A stretch of 64,000 nt of DNA. It comes from Inonotus obliquus (lineage: Eukaryota; Basidiomycota; Agaricomycetes; Hymenochaetales; Hymenochaetaceae). The notes under the pieces were generated by a model. It saw nothing but the letters and a program-made list of their open reading frames with translations. It did no database searches and was not told where the DNA came from. The DNA lies in assembly GCA_032164295.1 (NCBI GenBank), contig JAJHTX010000006.1, positions 1 to 64,000 of the forward strand. The letters run 5' to 3'. The first letter of the stretch is position 1; every line of letters begins with the position of its first letter. This document shows, piece by piece, positions 1-10,830 of this stretch. The position numbers and the translations under genes were made by a program.

Positions 1-147
1 TAAAGCCTAACCCTAAGCCTAAGCCCTAACCCTAACCCTAAGCCTAACCCTAAGCCTAACCCTAACCCTAAGCCTAACCCTAACCCTAAGCCTAACCCTA
101 ACCCAAGCCTAACCCTAAAGCCTAACCCTAACCCTAAGCCTAGCCAC
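1..147. repeat. Telomeric repeat array, chromosome end
   Basis: About 23 hexamer units run from the first base: CCCTAA (TTAGGG on the other strand) mixed with GCCTAA (TTAGGC), plus a few 5- and 7-base units. The C-rich strand reads 5' to 3' inward, as expected for a left telomere. The array stops at about 147, where ordinary sequence begins. The variant hexamer makes up about two fifths of the units and is almost never found twice in a row. Confidence 0.95.
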
Positions 148-301
148 GTAGAGAATGGCTCCCAACACAAGAACCGATGGTCGGAATTGGGCAAGAGAGG
201 TACCGTTGGAAAGGCAAACCTAGGGGCTTTCCCATGGAGAGAAGAACCCAAAAGTTCCCACGGTGGAATCTTGACCAAGATTCCAGCAGGAATATATATA
301 G

Positions 302-1284
302 GGTACATCTATTATGATTTCGGATTTCTGCACTTTCGAAGGTGAATAGCTTAAATCTGCTGATGGGTATGTTATACATTAAGCTTGATGGATAGTTATT
401 GATGTACTGATTTGCTCTCAGATCTCAAGAGGCCCGGGTTGTGTTTAAAGCAGGAAAAAATTGTGATAGTTACTTTGGACATGAAGATCTTATGAAACAA
501 GTCAAGATGGCCATTGACATTTTCGAAGAGCGCTTCCCTGGCTATATTGGACTATTTGCTTTCGATAATGCAACATCACATACAAAACGTGCAGAAAATG
601 CTCTTTCTGCACATTATATACCTCGAAAGCAAGGATGGGGAGGCCAACAAGCTCTAAAAGTCCCAATGCGTCCTGGTTGACTTCTAGAGGGCAGTGTACA
701 GCCTCTTTACTGGCCTAATGGAGACTTCAAAGGCATGGATCAAATTCTTATTGAACGCGAAATTGACATTTCAAAGAAACTTGCTCAATGCAAGGACTTT
801 AAGTGTCAAAACATTGGCAAAAATGCAACATGCTGTCTTCGACGTATACTCTTCAATCAACCAGATTTTCGCAACCAAAAATCTGCTCTTGAGGAATATA
901 TTGAAGGACCTGGACATCAAATTCTTTTTTATCCCAAATTCTATTGTGAGCTCAACTTCATTGAGCAATGCTGGGCCAAAGCAAAATATTACTATTGAAT
1001 GCTGCCTCGATCTTCAAGTATTCAGGAGATGGAGAATAATATCAGACTAAGTCTTGACTCTATTCCAACTGATTTATTCAGAAAGTGCATTTTTATTTCT
1101 CTATCTGTATTGTACTATCTAGCTAAACTATTGTTTCAAGATTTGCAGACAGATCAGCATGATTTATGGATGCATATCACCATGGACTAACTGGCTGGCA
1201 AGCTCAGTGGGTAAATAGACGATACCATAGTCATAGAAGATTGAATGGACATATATTAGCAGATATGGTTGCTGCTGGCATCTA
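302..1284 (+). pseudogene. Degenerate DDE-superfamily transposase (basidiomycete type)
   Basis: Conceptual translation recovers a transposase-like protein widespread in basidiomycetes. Landmarks are FKAGKN...SYF near 441-480, LFAFDNATSHTKRA (catalytic Asp) near 550-595, a CCLRRILFNQPDF segment near 830-870, LNFIEQCWAKAK (catalytic Glu) near 950-985 and a WVNRRYHSHRR tail near 1207-1240. Two introns can still be seen (367-421 and 1085-1140). The frame is broken by stops at 347-349 (TAG), 678-680, 996-998 and 1160-1162 (TGA). The sites expected to encode Trp or Arg fit G-to-A or C-to-T changes. The N-terminal part is not recognisable before 302. No terminal inverted repeats were found. It is not expected to be active. 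Confidence 0.75.
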
Positions 1285-1643
1285 AATACTGTAATTTACA
1301 AGAATAATTTTTCCGACCTCACGATTTTTGCCACTAGGGTCCCTCCAAAAGGGGAAATACATTTAAGGTTTAGGGTTGTGACCGTAATGTGACACCCTTG
1401 TTGAGTTTAACTTTTGTGCACCTTACTTCCTCTTGCTTTTCAATCGAGCACAATTCAATCCTGAGGAAGCAGTATGGAAGCTTAAGAACCATGATATTCA
1501 GAGTGTCAAGTACAGCAAAGCTTATATTGGGTGATGGTAGTGGAACAAGGGAGAGTCAATAAAGATGCATCTGACTGCTGTCAGACCTTATATATGCCCT
1601 GGTTGTTTGTACTTGTTTAAGCATTCTCTCGCAAAAATGTTTT
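1285..1643. other. Subtelomeric non-coding stretch
   Basis: No gene is supported. It holds short broken frames and a stray 'ttaaggtttagggttg' at 1362-1377 that contains one telomere-like TTTAGGG unit. Confidence 0.5.
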
Positions 1644-1802
1644 ACATGAGTCAGACGAAGCTCGGTGTAGGGCTGAGGTGCGCGCTTGGGCAATTCACAT
1701 GAGTCACACAAAGCTCAGTGCAGAACTGAGGTGCGCACTTGTATATTTCACATGAGTCACACAAGTTTGATGCTCAACCGAAGTTGAGATTCGATGCTAG
1801 AC
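1644..1802. repeat. 53-bp tandem repeat, three diverged copies
   Basis: Copies start at 1644, 1697 and 1750, each with ACATGAGTCA at its left edge, giving an exact 53-bp period. Copies 1 and 2 also share the segments GCTGAGGTGCGC / ACTGAGGTGCGC. Copy 3 diverges after its first 15-20 bases. The ACATGAGTCA head contains an AP-1/Gcn4-like TGAGTCA core in each copy. Function unknown. Confidence 0.75.
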
Positions 1803-2985
1803 CGAGCGCGTGCAGTGAGATTATCCATCATGTGATTTCATCCACTTGAGTTACTCTCACGTGCAGCTATGTGTCCTTACCTTGGTGTAAGACTGAGCCC
1901 CATTTAGCATGTGATCCTTCAGACATGAATGATCATCAGTGCAGCACCGAGTTTGCACAATCCATACATTCCACCTATTCTACCACCGGACTGCCAGTTT
2001 CAGTTACAACTAGATTAGAAACCACTTATTATTTAAAAGTCCTGACTGTCCCAAAACAATTGATTGCAAAAGTGAAGCATTGGGGCTAATCACCCGGAGC
2101 AATCTACACAACCATCATCACAGATTATATTTCTTGCTATAATAAATTCCAGATCAGAAGAATTCTAGTATCCTATAATCATCTCATCCTGGCTGCCCTG
2201 CCCTGCCTTGCTATTCTAACCTATGGTTCAGCCCTAGTCTCGTCCTACGAAATCTCCTTCTAACCACAAAAAAATCTCACAATATTATTTAGCTAGTAGA
2301 AATACATCTACAGGAAGTTTTCCAGGTTGAACGGATGTGTGGAAGGTAGGGAAACAGAAAATCGGAAAAGAGGGGAAACCGGAAAAGAGAGGTACTGGCA
2401 TAGTATGCCTGGCACGCCATCGAGCTTGCCGAGGTGTACACACATCGATATCCTAATAGATTCCTTAGCAGAATCGTAATCATGATCTTTGATGCTATTT
2501 GTACTACTGTCGGATGCAGGGAAGCAACCCCGAGATGATACATGTTCAAATTGTGACTCAGCATCTTGGCCATGTACTTAAGGCGACCGCCATCCCACAT
2601 ATACAACCAATTTCATAAGACTCAAGTCACATAAAGAGATAAAGAGTTCGAGGTCGACTCAATCATAAAATTCAGTAATTTGAGTGCATCATACTTAATT
2701 ATAAGGAGCGCTAGAAGGCATATCAAGAGTACACCATAAAGAAAACATTCCAGAAAGAGCGTCTTAAGGAGCGTCACCAGTAAGAGTATAATGAAACAAA
2801 TCGGATGATTAGCCAAGAAGAAAGGAAATACTTTAAGGAGCGATAATTGGGAAGTGTTAAGTTTTAAGGAAAGTATTCTGTGACGAAATTGGAATAGAAT
2901 ATTTATCAACGATCCCTCATTACCTGGTACACTATGTTGCTGAGGGGCATCGACTGAGATCATCGATGAGAGACAGTCACTAGTC
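1803..2985. other. Gap between the tandem repeat and the Num1 stop
   Basis: No supported gene. Bases 2286-2985 lie downstream of the Num1/Mcp5 stop and probably include its 3' UTR. The word TAAGGAGCG recurs at 2702, 2765 and 2834. The frames here show no recognisable domain. Confidence 0.5.
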
Positions 2986-5900
2986 TTAAGAGACTGCTGG
3001 GGTCTTCGACCGTCGCGTCGCAAAACGCGAGAATAGATTGCCAGAACCCTCGCCAGACTTACGGCTACTCGCACGGGAGCGGAACGAGAATGCTGGCGAT
3101 GACGGACGAGATGGCTGAGTGGGACGATCGGGTGCAGCTTCTGGGCGGGCGAATTGAGGAATCGGACGATGGACATGGGCATGCTTGTGGACGTGGGGAA
3201 CCCCATGCTCGTGTAGGTGTTCATATAACCCTGGATCACGACCCACCGTGTGACGGCTATGTGGGCACTATAAGCAGAAAGGACTGAAACAAACGTGCTG
3301 TAAGTAACGTACCCTTCGCAGCAAGCGCGAACGTTTTCCAGACCCTCGTAAGCCTCTCTGTCGCTCATGATTGAGTCATGGATTTCAAAGTCTAATTCAT
3401 CGTCAACTTCCGCGTCTTGGCTAAGTTCGAAACCATGGCTACTAGGCGATCTGGGACTTCCCGGCCCTTCCGTCCACCGTAGGTATTCGGCAGCAGGAGT
3501 ATTTGATCGTTTCCCAATGGAACCTGCCATGGACACTCGGGATCGACTTCGGCGCGCACCACGAGGTGTAACATTAGTCATATTCCAAGGAGATTCGTTA
3601 GGGATGCCAGATGCTTCCGTGCGGCCTGTTCTCTGTGACATTGGTGATACCGTTTTTCCATTTAAGTTTCGAACGGGAGTTACGGGCGGTCCGTGGACTT
3701 GCGTCGCAGTGGGAGACTGCGCCGTCGGAGTCGGTCGAACAAGGAGGAAGTTCAAAGCCTGGACGCTACAAATCAGCCAGTGTGATCGCAAGATGGAAGT
3801 AATGTCGTACATTCAGCCATATCTCGTGCCTTTCTTTCGTTGGGGCAGTGAACTTCATCTCCCTCTGGGGGGTCGACACAACGATACTATATTGATAGAG
3901 TCCCGGCGGCATCGGGTTCGGGTCCAAGACCGCGCGGACAGAGTCAATGTAAGCTATAATAATGCGTTAGTAGCTTTCGAACGTCAAACACCGCTGACTC
4001 ACCGCTTTTCGCACTCTGCTCCGTAACATTTGTCGATCCAGGGTCGCCCGAGCTCCAATATAGAGTTTTCGTGTATGGATGGACCCAGAAGAATCGTTTG
4101 TGTCGTCGTTCTCCGTGTCCCTTTCCAATCGCGCGCCGCGTGTACTTGTACAAAAATTCGCCGATCATCGTCTGTGTAATAGCATGGATGATCGTCGGGT
4201 CCGTGGACGATGTCGTGACAGAGCGATTCACTGGACCTGGAGTATTGAGAACGGTTGCACCAGCTTGTTCATCCGATAACGCGCGGCTGAGGTGGAAGTC
4301 CGATGATATTGATGATCTACGCGACAGAACGTCCTCTTGGTCAGAAAAGAGGGAGGCGGCAGATTGAAGGCGCCTATCAGGGAATGGTGCATTGCTGCTC
4401 GCGCTCGACATTTGCGTGTGAGCGACAGGGCTGGTTACGGACCTCACGCTGCTCATGGACGTTGGTTGCCGCAGAACTGAAGCATGTCCATGTTGACGGG
4501 TGCTTGGTACACGACTTGGCACATTGAGAACAGAGCCGACTGGAGTAGTCGCACGCTGAATAAGTTCTGGGGGTGGAGGTGAAGAAGGCCGGGGGGGTGG
4601 CATATCCCTATGGAAAGATAAAGCAGACGTTGGCCTGCGCTTCTCAGGAATGAAGGACGGAGGTGGCATGCTGCTTGGTGGAGGTGGCATCAGGGGTGGT
4701 GGAGGAAGCATCATGGTAGGTGGGCGCGACTTGTCGACAGATGGTGATGCTGCACTAAGAGATTGGGTATGCTGGCGCTGAGTGGTCTCGAGCCCCGCAT
4801 CTAGCATAATAGGTTTCTCGCCATTGATAGGTAAGGATGGCGATGGGAACCGTAAGGGTCTAGCGGACGCCATATTTGTGGCATCCCGGAGTGCCTGTGT
4901 GGGCGGGGTAGATGTAAGAGGAGTAATAGGAGCTGACGTAGATAGACCAGGTACAGATGCAGCAGATGGAATAAACTGGAACTGCTGAGAGCTGGGTCCA
5001 ACACGGTACAGTCCGAAACCAGTGAGTGCCTGGGGAGGAGTTGGCTGCCCCGCAGCTGCCTGCAATTCGTCTGTTTGGATAGACGCTTCAGAAAATTCAC
5101 GTCTCGGTACTTGCTGCGATTGTTTGTTCGGTTTCTCTTGCGGGTCAGTGCTGACAGCTGTAGATTCATATGTAACCTTAGAAGTAGCGGGTGTACTTTC
5201 TTCAAATCGCGGAACAACTCCACCGCCTACTCGTTCACCCATATTCAGCACCGATGCTTTGATGCTGTCGGTATCCTCCTCATCATCATCGTCCGAAAAC
5301 TCGTTGTCTGTCATTGTCGACATCGAATGGAAATCTTCATCATTGATCGACTCGGACACAGTTGGCGTGGGCGCACTGCTGCGCGCGTCTCGATATTCTT
5401 CGGTATCCGTCTCAGTTTCCGGTTCTCTTGCGCTAGCGTATGCCACGTCTGTGTGCTCATCCTCGTCCTCGTCCTGCACAGCACAGAGTTGCCTAATTGG
5501 CACGGCGATGACAGTCGAAGCACTGCTGAGATAGCGTAGACGACGTTGAGCCAGTGGTGATGATGGTAAGCCAGCAGGGAATTCCTCTGCACGCGGTGTT
5601 GTCTGCGTCTCGGCCTCACTTCTTCCAGGCCGCACAGGTGCATACAAACTCAAAATCGTCTCCTGCGTGAGGGGCTCTGTTTGAATGACGACATCAGACA
5701 CATTTACAGGCTCTGGCTCAGTCGCGATGGATATATCGGAATGCATTGGGTCAATGGTCTGGATCGATGAGTCGGACTTGACGACAGCATCTACTGGCGA
5801 CACAGATACAATCTCGGGATCGGATTGGACAGCCATTTCGACCATCCTGGGTGGGATCACGGGTTCAGGTTCAACCTGTACTGCCATCTCAGCTGTGTCG

Positions 5901-8208
5901 ACTTTGGAAGCATCCTTCACGGAGTCGGGAGGAGCGATCACCTGTATCGAAGCATCCGCCAATGAACGTTCAGTAGTGACTAGAGTATGAGGTGCGGGCT
6001 GGACTGCAACTTCTTCGATTTCTGTTTGACACGCAAAGTCTTTTAGCTCCCTTTCAGACCGACCCTCATCCTCCTTCACACTCTCCATCCCCATACTTGT
6101 ATTTGCAATACCAAGTTCAGCAGCAAGAGCTTCTGGAGCATCGACAAGTGACGAAGGGCGTGGTTGCTGGAAGGCTGTGCCGCCGCGGCGTCGACCAGTG
6201 ATAGTGCGCCCCCCGCGACCAGTGCCCCTTGTGAACTGACTCACTCTTCGACTGGCAGATGATAACGAGGGTGCACGACGGAGGACGTTTGCGAACTCAG
6301 GATCCATGCCCTCGATACTAGCTACGCTCATTCGATTAGATAGTCGTTCAGGTGAGGGGGACTTTGGAACAGTCGGTCCAACTGGCGACGGAGCTGTGAC
6401 GCTTGACATGCTGGCCTCACCAGTGCTATCATCCATTGTGGAATCAGGAACGGCTGTATACTGATCGGACTCCTCATCAAGGATATCTTCCTCCCAGTCT
6501 TCATCCGGATGGTTCTGTGCCGCCATTAGTTTTTGAGCAAGTGTACGGCCACCATTTCGGAGAACAAGAAGTGTTCGTCCACGACCGCGTCCTCTCCCTC
6601 TGAAGGGCGTCGAACGAGGCTTCAGTTTGGGTTGAGGTACTTCCGCACGTACCTCTTCCACCTCCTCGCCTTCCTCCTCGTTATCATCCAATCGCTGGCC
6701 CTGCATTCCGGCCTCAACCATTTTTCGTTTGTATTCCATACGCAACTCTTTCTCCCGATTTAGCGAGCTCTTGAGAGTATTAATTTGACGCTGCGCATGA
6801 GCCAGTTTCTGCTGGAGAGCCTCGATCTCGTTTGATGGATGATTGGGAGACAGAAAGGGTCGAGAAGGTGACGGATCAGGTGAATCATCAACATAGTCTG
6901 GGCCAAATGAATCAGGCGGAAAGAGACCTGAAGTATCAGGCCGTCGGCGATTCGTGGACATGCCCATACCAGTCGTTCCTGGACCAAACAGATCATCCTC
7001 ATCCTCAGGCAGGCGGGGAGTCTGTGCATCACTAGGGCCATCAGACGCCAACGGTGAGCCATATCGAGGCAGACGGCGGCTTGCACGTGCAAGTTCTGCT
7101 TTGTAGGTGTCAACGGTCTGCTGCAGATCGGACTTTTCACGAGCAAGAGCGGCAGCTTGTTTGCGATGCAGCGCGACGTCAGTCTCATGCCTGCTCTTTG
7201 CCTCTTCAAGCGTGCGCTGGAGTCGCTCAACTTCGTTCTTGGAAGAATCGTTTAACTCTCGTGCAGTTGCAAGTGCTTTCGTAAGTCGCTTCGCATCCGC
7301 GTCACTTCGTTGGGCAGTCGCCTGGACGTCTGCAAGCTGCGAGCGCATCTCTTGCAGCGAGACCTCGAGATTCCAATTTTCTTCCTTGAATTTATCTGAG
7401 TGAGGCACGGAAATTTTCAGAATAACATCACGCTAAAGACGGGAAACTGCATATACCAGCATTCTGTTCTTGCTCTCTTAATGCTGTCCGGAGGGATTCG
7501 ACCGCCTTCTCGAGGTCATCTTTCTCTTCTTTCATGTTCTGTATAGCTTTATCGCGTTCGCCGAGTAGGCTCTGAAGCCTCCTAACCTCGGTGAGCAGAC
7601 TGCTCCCAATTTCGAAGGCGAATTCTGGAAGGCAAATGCATATAAAGAAAAAGAATGAATCTGCGGAGGTACTCACCGACGTCGTTGGCACGGTGAGCTG
7701 CATTTTTGGCACGCCGCGATTGGGAGGCAGAGGGTGCAGTGGGATGATGAGAAGCCTCCTGGACAACATCGGACAACGGAAGAGTCGGAGAAGGATGCAC
7801 GCCATTCTCGCGCACTTTACTGCTGAAAGCACCAGACAGTTTCTCGTTCTCTTCGTTCCAAGTTTTGACTGTTTGTGCGAGTTCACGATAGCGGAGACGC
7901 AATTCGGCCGAGGGCTCATCATGTTCATCTGAGAGGGACTGCATCTCCTGGAGCTGACGAACGCGTTCCTCGAGCTCCATCTGCTGTGCTAGGACGCGTT
8001 GACCAAGAGTTCCGGCTTGCTGGAGCTGCTTTTCTTTGCTGTCCAGCAGCGACTGGAGAGCTGCTCGCATGTTTGCCGTACTTGTTGTGTTGACAGCTTC
8101 GTCCAAACCTCCACCTGGGGTATCCACACTAGGTGACCGAGCGCCAGCGCCACCAAAGACATCCTCCATGCTGCCACTATGCGGCATTCCATCGAAGGGC
8201 TGGGCCAT
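2986..8208 (-). CDS. Num1/Mcp5/ApsA-type cortical anchor protein with PH domain
   Basis: Six exons: 8208-7677, 7624-7457, 7395-4003, 3953-3811, 3758-3313, 3256-2986; all junctions are GT-AG and in phase, giving 1650 aa. Residues about 40-330 are heptad-rich coiled coil. Residues about 685-1010 carry repeated IQT/TQT/VQ motifs. A proline-rich stretch lies near 1130-1180. The C-terminal part begins ITQTMIGEFLYKYTRRA and continues RHKRFFWVHPYTKTLYWS, the signature of the Mcp5/Num1 PH domain (Pfam Mcp5_PH), about residues 1306-1430. A histidine-rich tail follows. In this family the PH domain binds plasma-membrane phosphoinositide and the coiled coil anchors dynein and mitochondria for nuclear positioning. 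The start is the ATG heading MAQPFDGM; upstream in-frame codons lie in the leader. It is the first intact gene from the telomere. Confidence 0.9.
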
Positions 8209-8971
8209 TTTGGAGATGGCTGGGGGATGAGCCCAGCACCTGGTGTTGTTGAGTTGAGAGGGATGAATTGGCTCGACCACACGCGACTGTCGAACCCCTC
8301 TTCCATTTTTGGAGACCTCTGTCACGTCACACAACAGGTTGCTTCTTCTTCCTCCCGTGTTTCTCATTAATATTTGTAATTACACGCTTGACCGCTAAAT
8401 CACATTAAACGTTTGCTTATAAGCCACTAGTTACGCGTTCAGAAGCACTAATATTAGATGAGTTCAAATCAAAATCTGTAAAATGCTCAGGAAAGTCACG
8501 TGCACACATATTCTGTCCCACCGCAAAATCGAAGATGGAATTTGGAAACGAGGTCGGAATTTGATTTTTTTATTTCGCCGAAATCATTAAGCACACCGGC
8601 ACGTGCTTTTTTTATAAATTCACGGCGAGGTATATGTAATATTAATATTGCCCATTCTATCTTGCTTACTAAGAGTGCATTCTGTGATTTGACCCACCAT
8701 CATTAATTGTTGATTAATCTCTCCTAGTTGCTGGTCTCTTCATCTTGATCTCACCGCAGCTCTTGAGAGAGATCGAGGCTATGACCTCGGTTGAGCTTTC
8801 CCGGCTTACTCATGTTCGCAAACCACTGAGTATTCTGCTCATCCTGATACCGCTCAGTGCACAGCTTACGGGCGTTTGTGCTAGATGCTAAATTGATCAT
8901 CTGTTGTTGTTGCCGTCGCCAAAACGTTATAAACAATTTTTCTTTCTCCTTCCAGTTCCCTCCTCAATATC
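8209..8971. other. Divergent promoter region between Num1 and chitinase
   Basis: No gene seen in 763 bp. It separates two divergently transcribed genes and has two CACGTG palindromes (8497-8502 and 8600-8605), possible bHLH sites. Confidence 0.5.
8928..8933 (+). promoter_or_regulatory. TATA box of the chitinase gene
   Basis: TATAAA lies 39 bp before the chitinase ATG at 8972, followed by a pyrimidine-rich leader. Position and sequence fit a fungal core promoter. Confidence 0.5.
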
Positions 8972-10499
8972 ATGTATCCTCGTCTCCTTCTCTCCACCCT
9001 TTTCATTACCGGCGAGATTTCGTATGCCGTAGCAAGCTCCAGCGGTAACGCACGCTCCCCTCATCAGCGGATAGTAAGCGGTGACTCGTCAACTGGAAGC
9101 ACAAATGAGGTAGAGATGGTCGCTGCTGCTTGGTTTGCCGGCTGGCACGCCCAGGACTTTGCATTACAGAACGTATCTTGGGATAAGTATACCCATCTTA
9201 CCTATGCTTTCAAGTACGTGTCATGCTCAACTCATTTGTTCCTGAACATTGAGGTTGTTTCCGTAGACTCACGACAGAGGATCCCTCAGACATCACCCTA
9301 CCCGAGGAGGACGCAAATTTATTGCCCCAGTTCGTCGCCAAAGCTCATGAGCATGTGCGTTTCTATCTTTTACTGTGTTGGGCATCGCTTCGTAGCATTT
9401 GCTCATTAAACTACTATCAAACCATCTGGACAAGCCGTCCCTAATACCCTTATTTCACATTAATAACAGGACGTAAAAGCGCTGCTTTCTATCGGTGGGT
9501 GGACTGGCTCACTCCATTTCTCCACAAATGTCGGGGATGCGACGAACCGCACCAAGCTTGTCGCTGCGGTCACCCAGCTCGTGGAGACTTATCAACTAGA
9601 TGGGATTGATTTCGAGTACGTTACTTTCCTACTCAAATATAAAATGCGCTCTTATCTTCCATTCTTCCAGTTGGGAATACCCCGGTCGCCAGGGCATTGG
9701 ATGTAACGCAATCTCACCCAATGATACCGCCAACTACCTCGCTTTCCTTCGGGAGCTCCGGACCACCTCCGTCGGCTCGTCTACTTTCCTGACGGCAGCG
9801 GTCGGGCTCACGCCATTCGCCGACGAACATGAGGAACCATCCACCAGCGTGACAGAATTTGCAAAAGTCCTCGACTATATAGCAATCATGAACTACGATG
9901 TCTGGGGATCCTGGAGTGTTGCCGCCGGTCCGAATGCGCCGTTGAATGATAGCTGCACAAGCGAAGAGAATCAGCAAGGCAGTGCTATCAGCGCAGTGGC
10001 AGCCTGGACTGCCGCAGGTATGCCAGTCAGCCAGATTGTTCTCGCCGTCCCTGGCTATGGACACTCCTTCGCCGTCAACTCTACCTCTGCCTTCAATGGT
10101 TCAGAACTTGCAACCTATCCGCCGTTCAATTCCTCAATTTTCCCTACTGGTGATGCCTGGGATGATGTGGCAGGCATCGATGTATGCGGTAACGCGACAA
10201 ATCCAGGTGGTATTCAAAACTTCTGGAATCTTGTTGGATCAGGATTGCTTCTCGAAAATGGAGCGGCAGCTCCGGATGTACCGTACCGCTTTGACGACTG
10301 CAGCAAGACAGAGTACGTGTATAACACGACATCGGATGTCTTGATCAGCTATGATGGCCCCAGCTCCTTTGCAGCGAAGGGCGACTTCATCAAGAACATG
10401 GGCCTTCGTGGGTTCTCGATGTGGGAAGTAGGAGGTGACTCAAGTGATGTACTTTTAGATACCATCCGTGGCTCAGCGGGTTTTGACGATGATTGCTAG
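8972..10499 (+). CDS. Secreted GH18 chitinase
   Basis: Four exons: 8972-9213, 9267-9354, 9470-9615, 9671-10499; 434 aa. The first 20-25 residues form a signal peptide (MYPRLLLSTLFITGEISYA). The TIM-barrel core follows: SIGGWTGS (the SxGG strand), then DGIDFDWEYP, the DxxDxDxE catalytic motif with its Glu as the acid, assembled across the last intron. Later come MNYDVWGSW and FSMWEVGGDSSD at the barrel's last strands. It should hydrolyse beta-1,4-GlcNAc polymers outside the cell, for wall remodelling or for feeding on chitin. No chitin-binding module is present. Several N-glycosylation sequons (NST, NGS, NSS) fit secretion. The stop lies about 330 bp before EXO1, which is in the same direction. 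Confidence 0.92.
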
Positions 10500-10830
10500 A
10501 ATTCGGGAGCAGAGAGACACTTGAGTCGAAGCTTCTGTGTTTGATTTAATTCTGTATTGCATGCGTCGCACCGTTTCAATCCATATATACAATCCATACT
10601 CTGCCGCTGCCCCTCACTTTGCGTTTTCTACTTTATAGGAGTTTTGCTTGTCTTTCCAAAGTCTTGATGGAGTATAGCTCGTGGGAATTTTGTATCCTTA
10701 TGGAACACGCGTTATTTGTGATTGTTTGTCACGCGCACATCGCCACCACCTGGAAAGAACATCCTCCACTAACCCCAACCCCTCCAGCGTGCAAGAACTT
10801 CAGCACGCGTGCCACTGTTCGTAACGCGCA
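10500..10830. other. Chitinase-EXO1 gap
   Basis: 331 bp with no gene seen; it holds the chitinase 3' UTR and the EXO1 promoter. An ACGCGT hexamer (MCB-like, the cell-cycle MBF site of fungi) lies at 10805-10810, 26 bp before the EXO1 ATG, with further ACGCG words nearby, plausible for a DNA-repair gene. Confidence 0.4.

Noticed and set aside
3367..4026. 219-codon plus-strand ORF
   Set aside because: It lies antisense to the spliced PH-domain exons of Num1/Mcp5, which are supported by motifs and phase.
5022..5539. Overlapping plus-strand ORFs of 170 and 154 codons, Ser-rich
   Set aside because: Shadows of the acidic Ser/Glu-rich minus-strand Num1 coding sequence; no domain.
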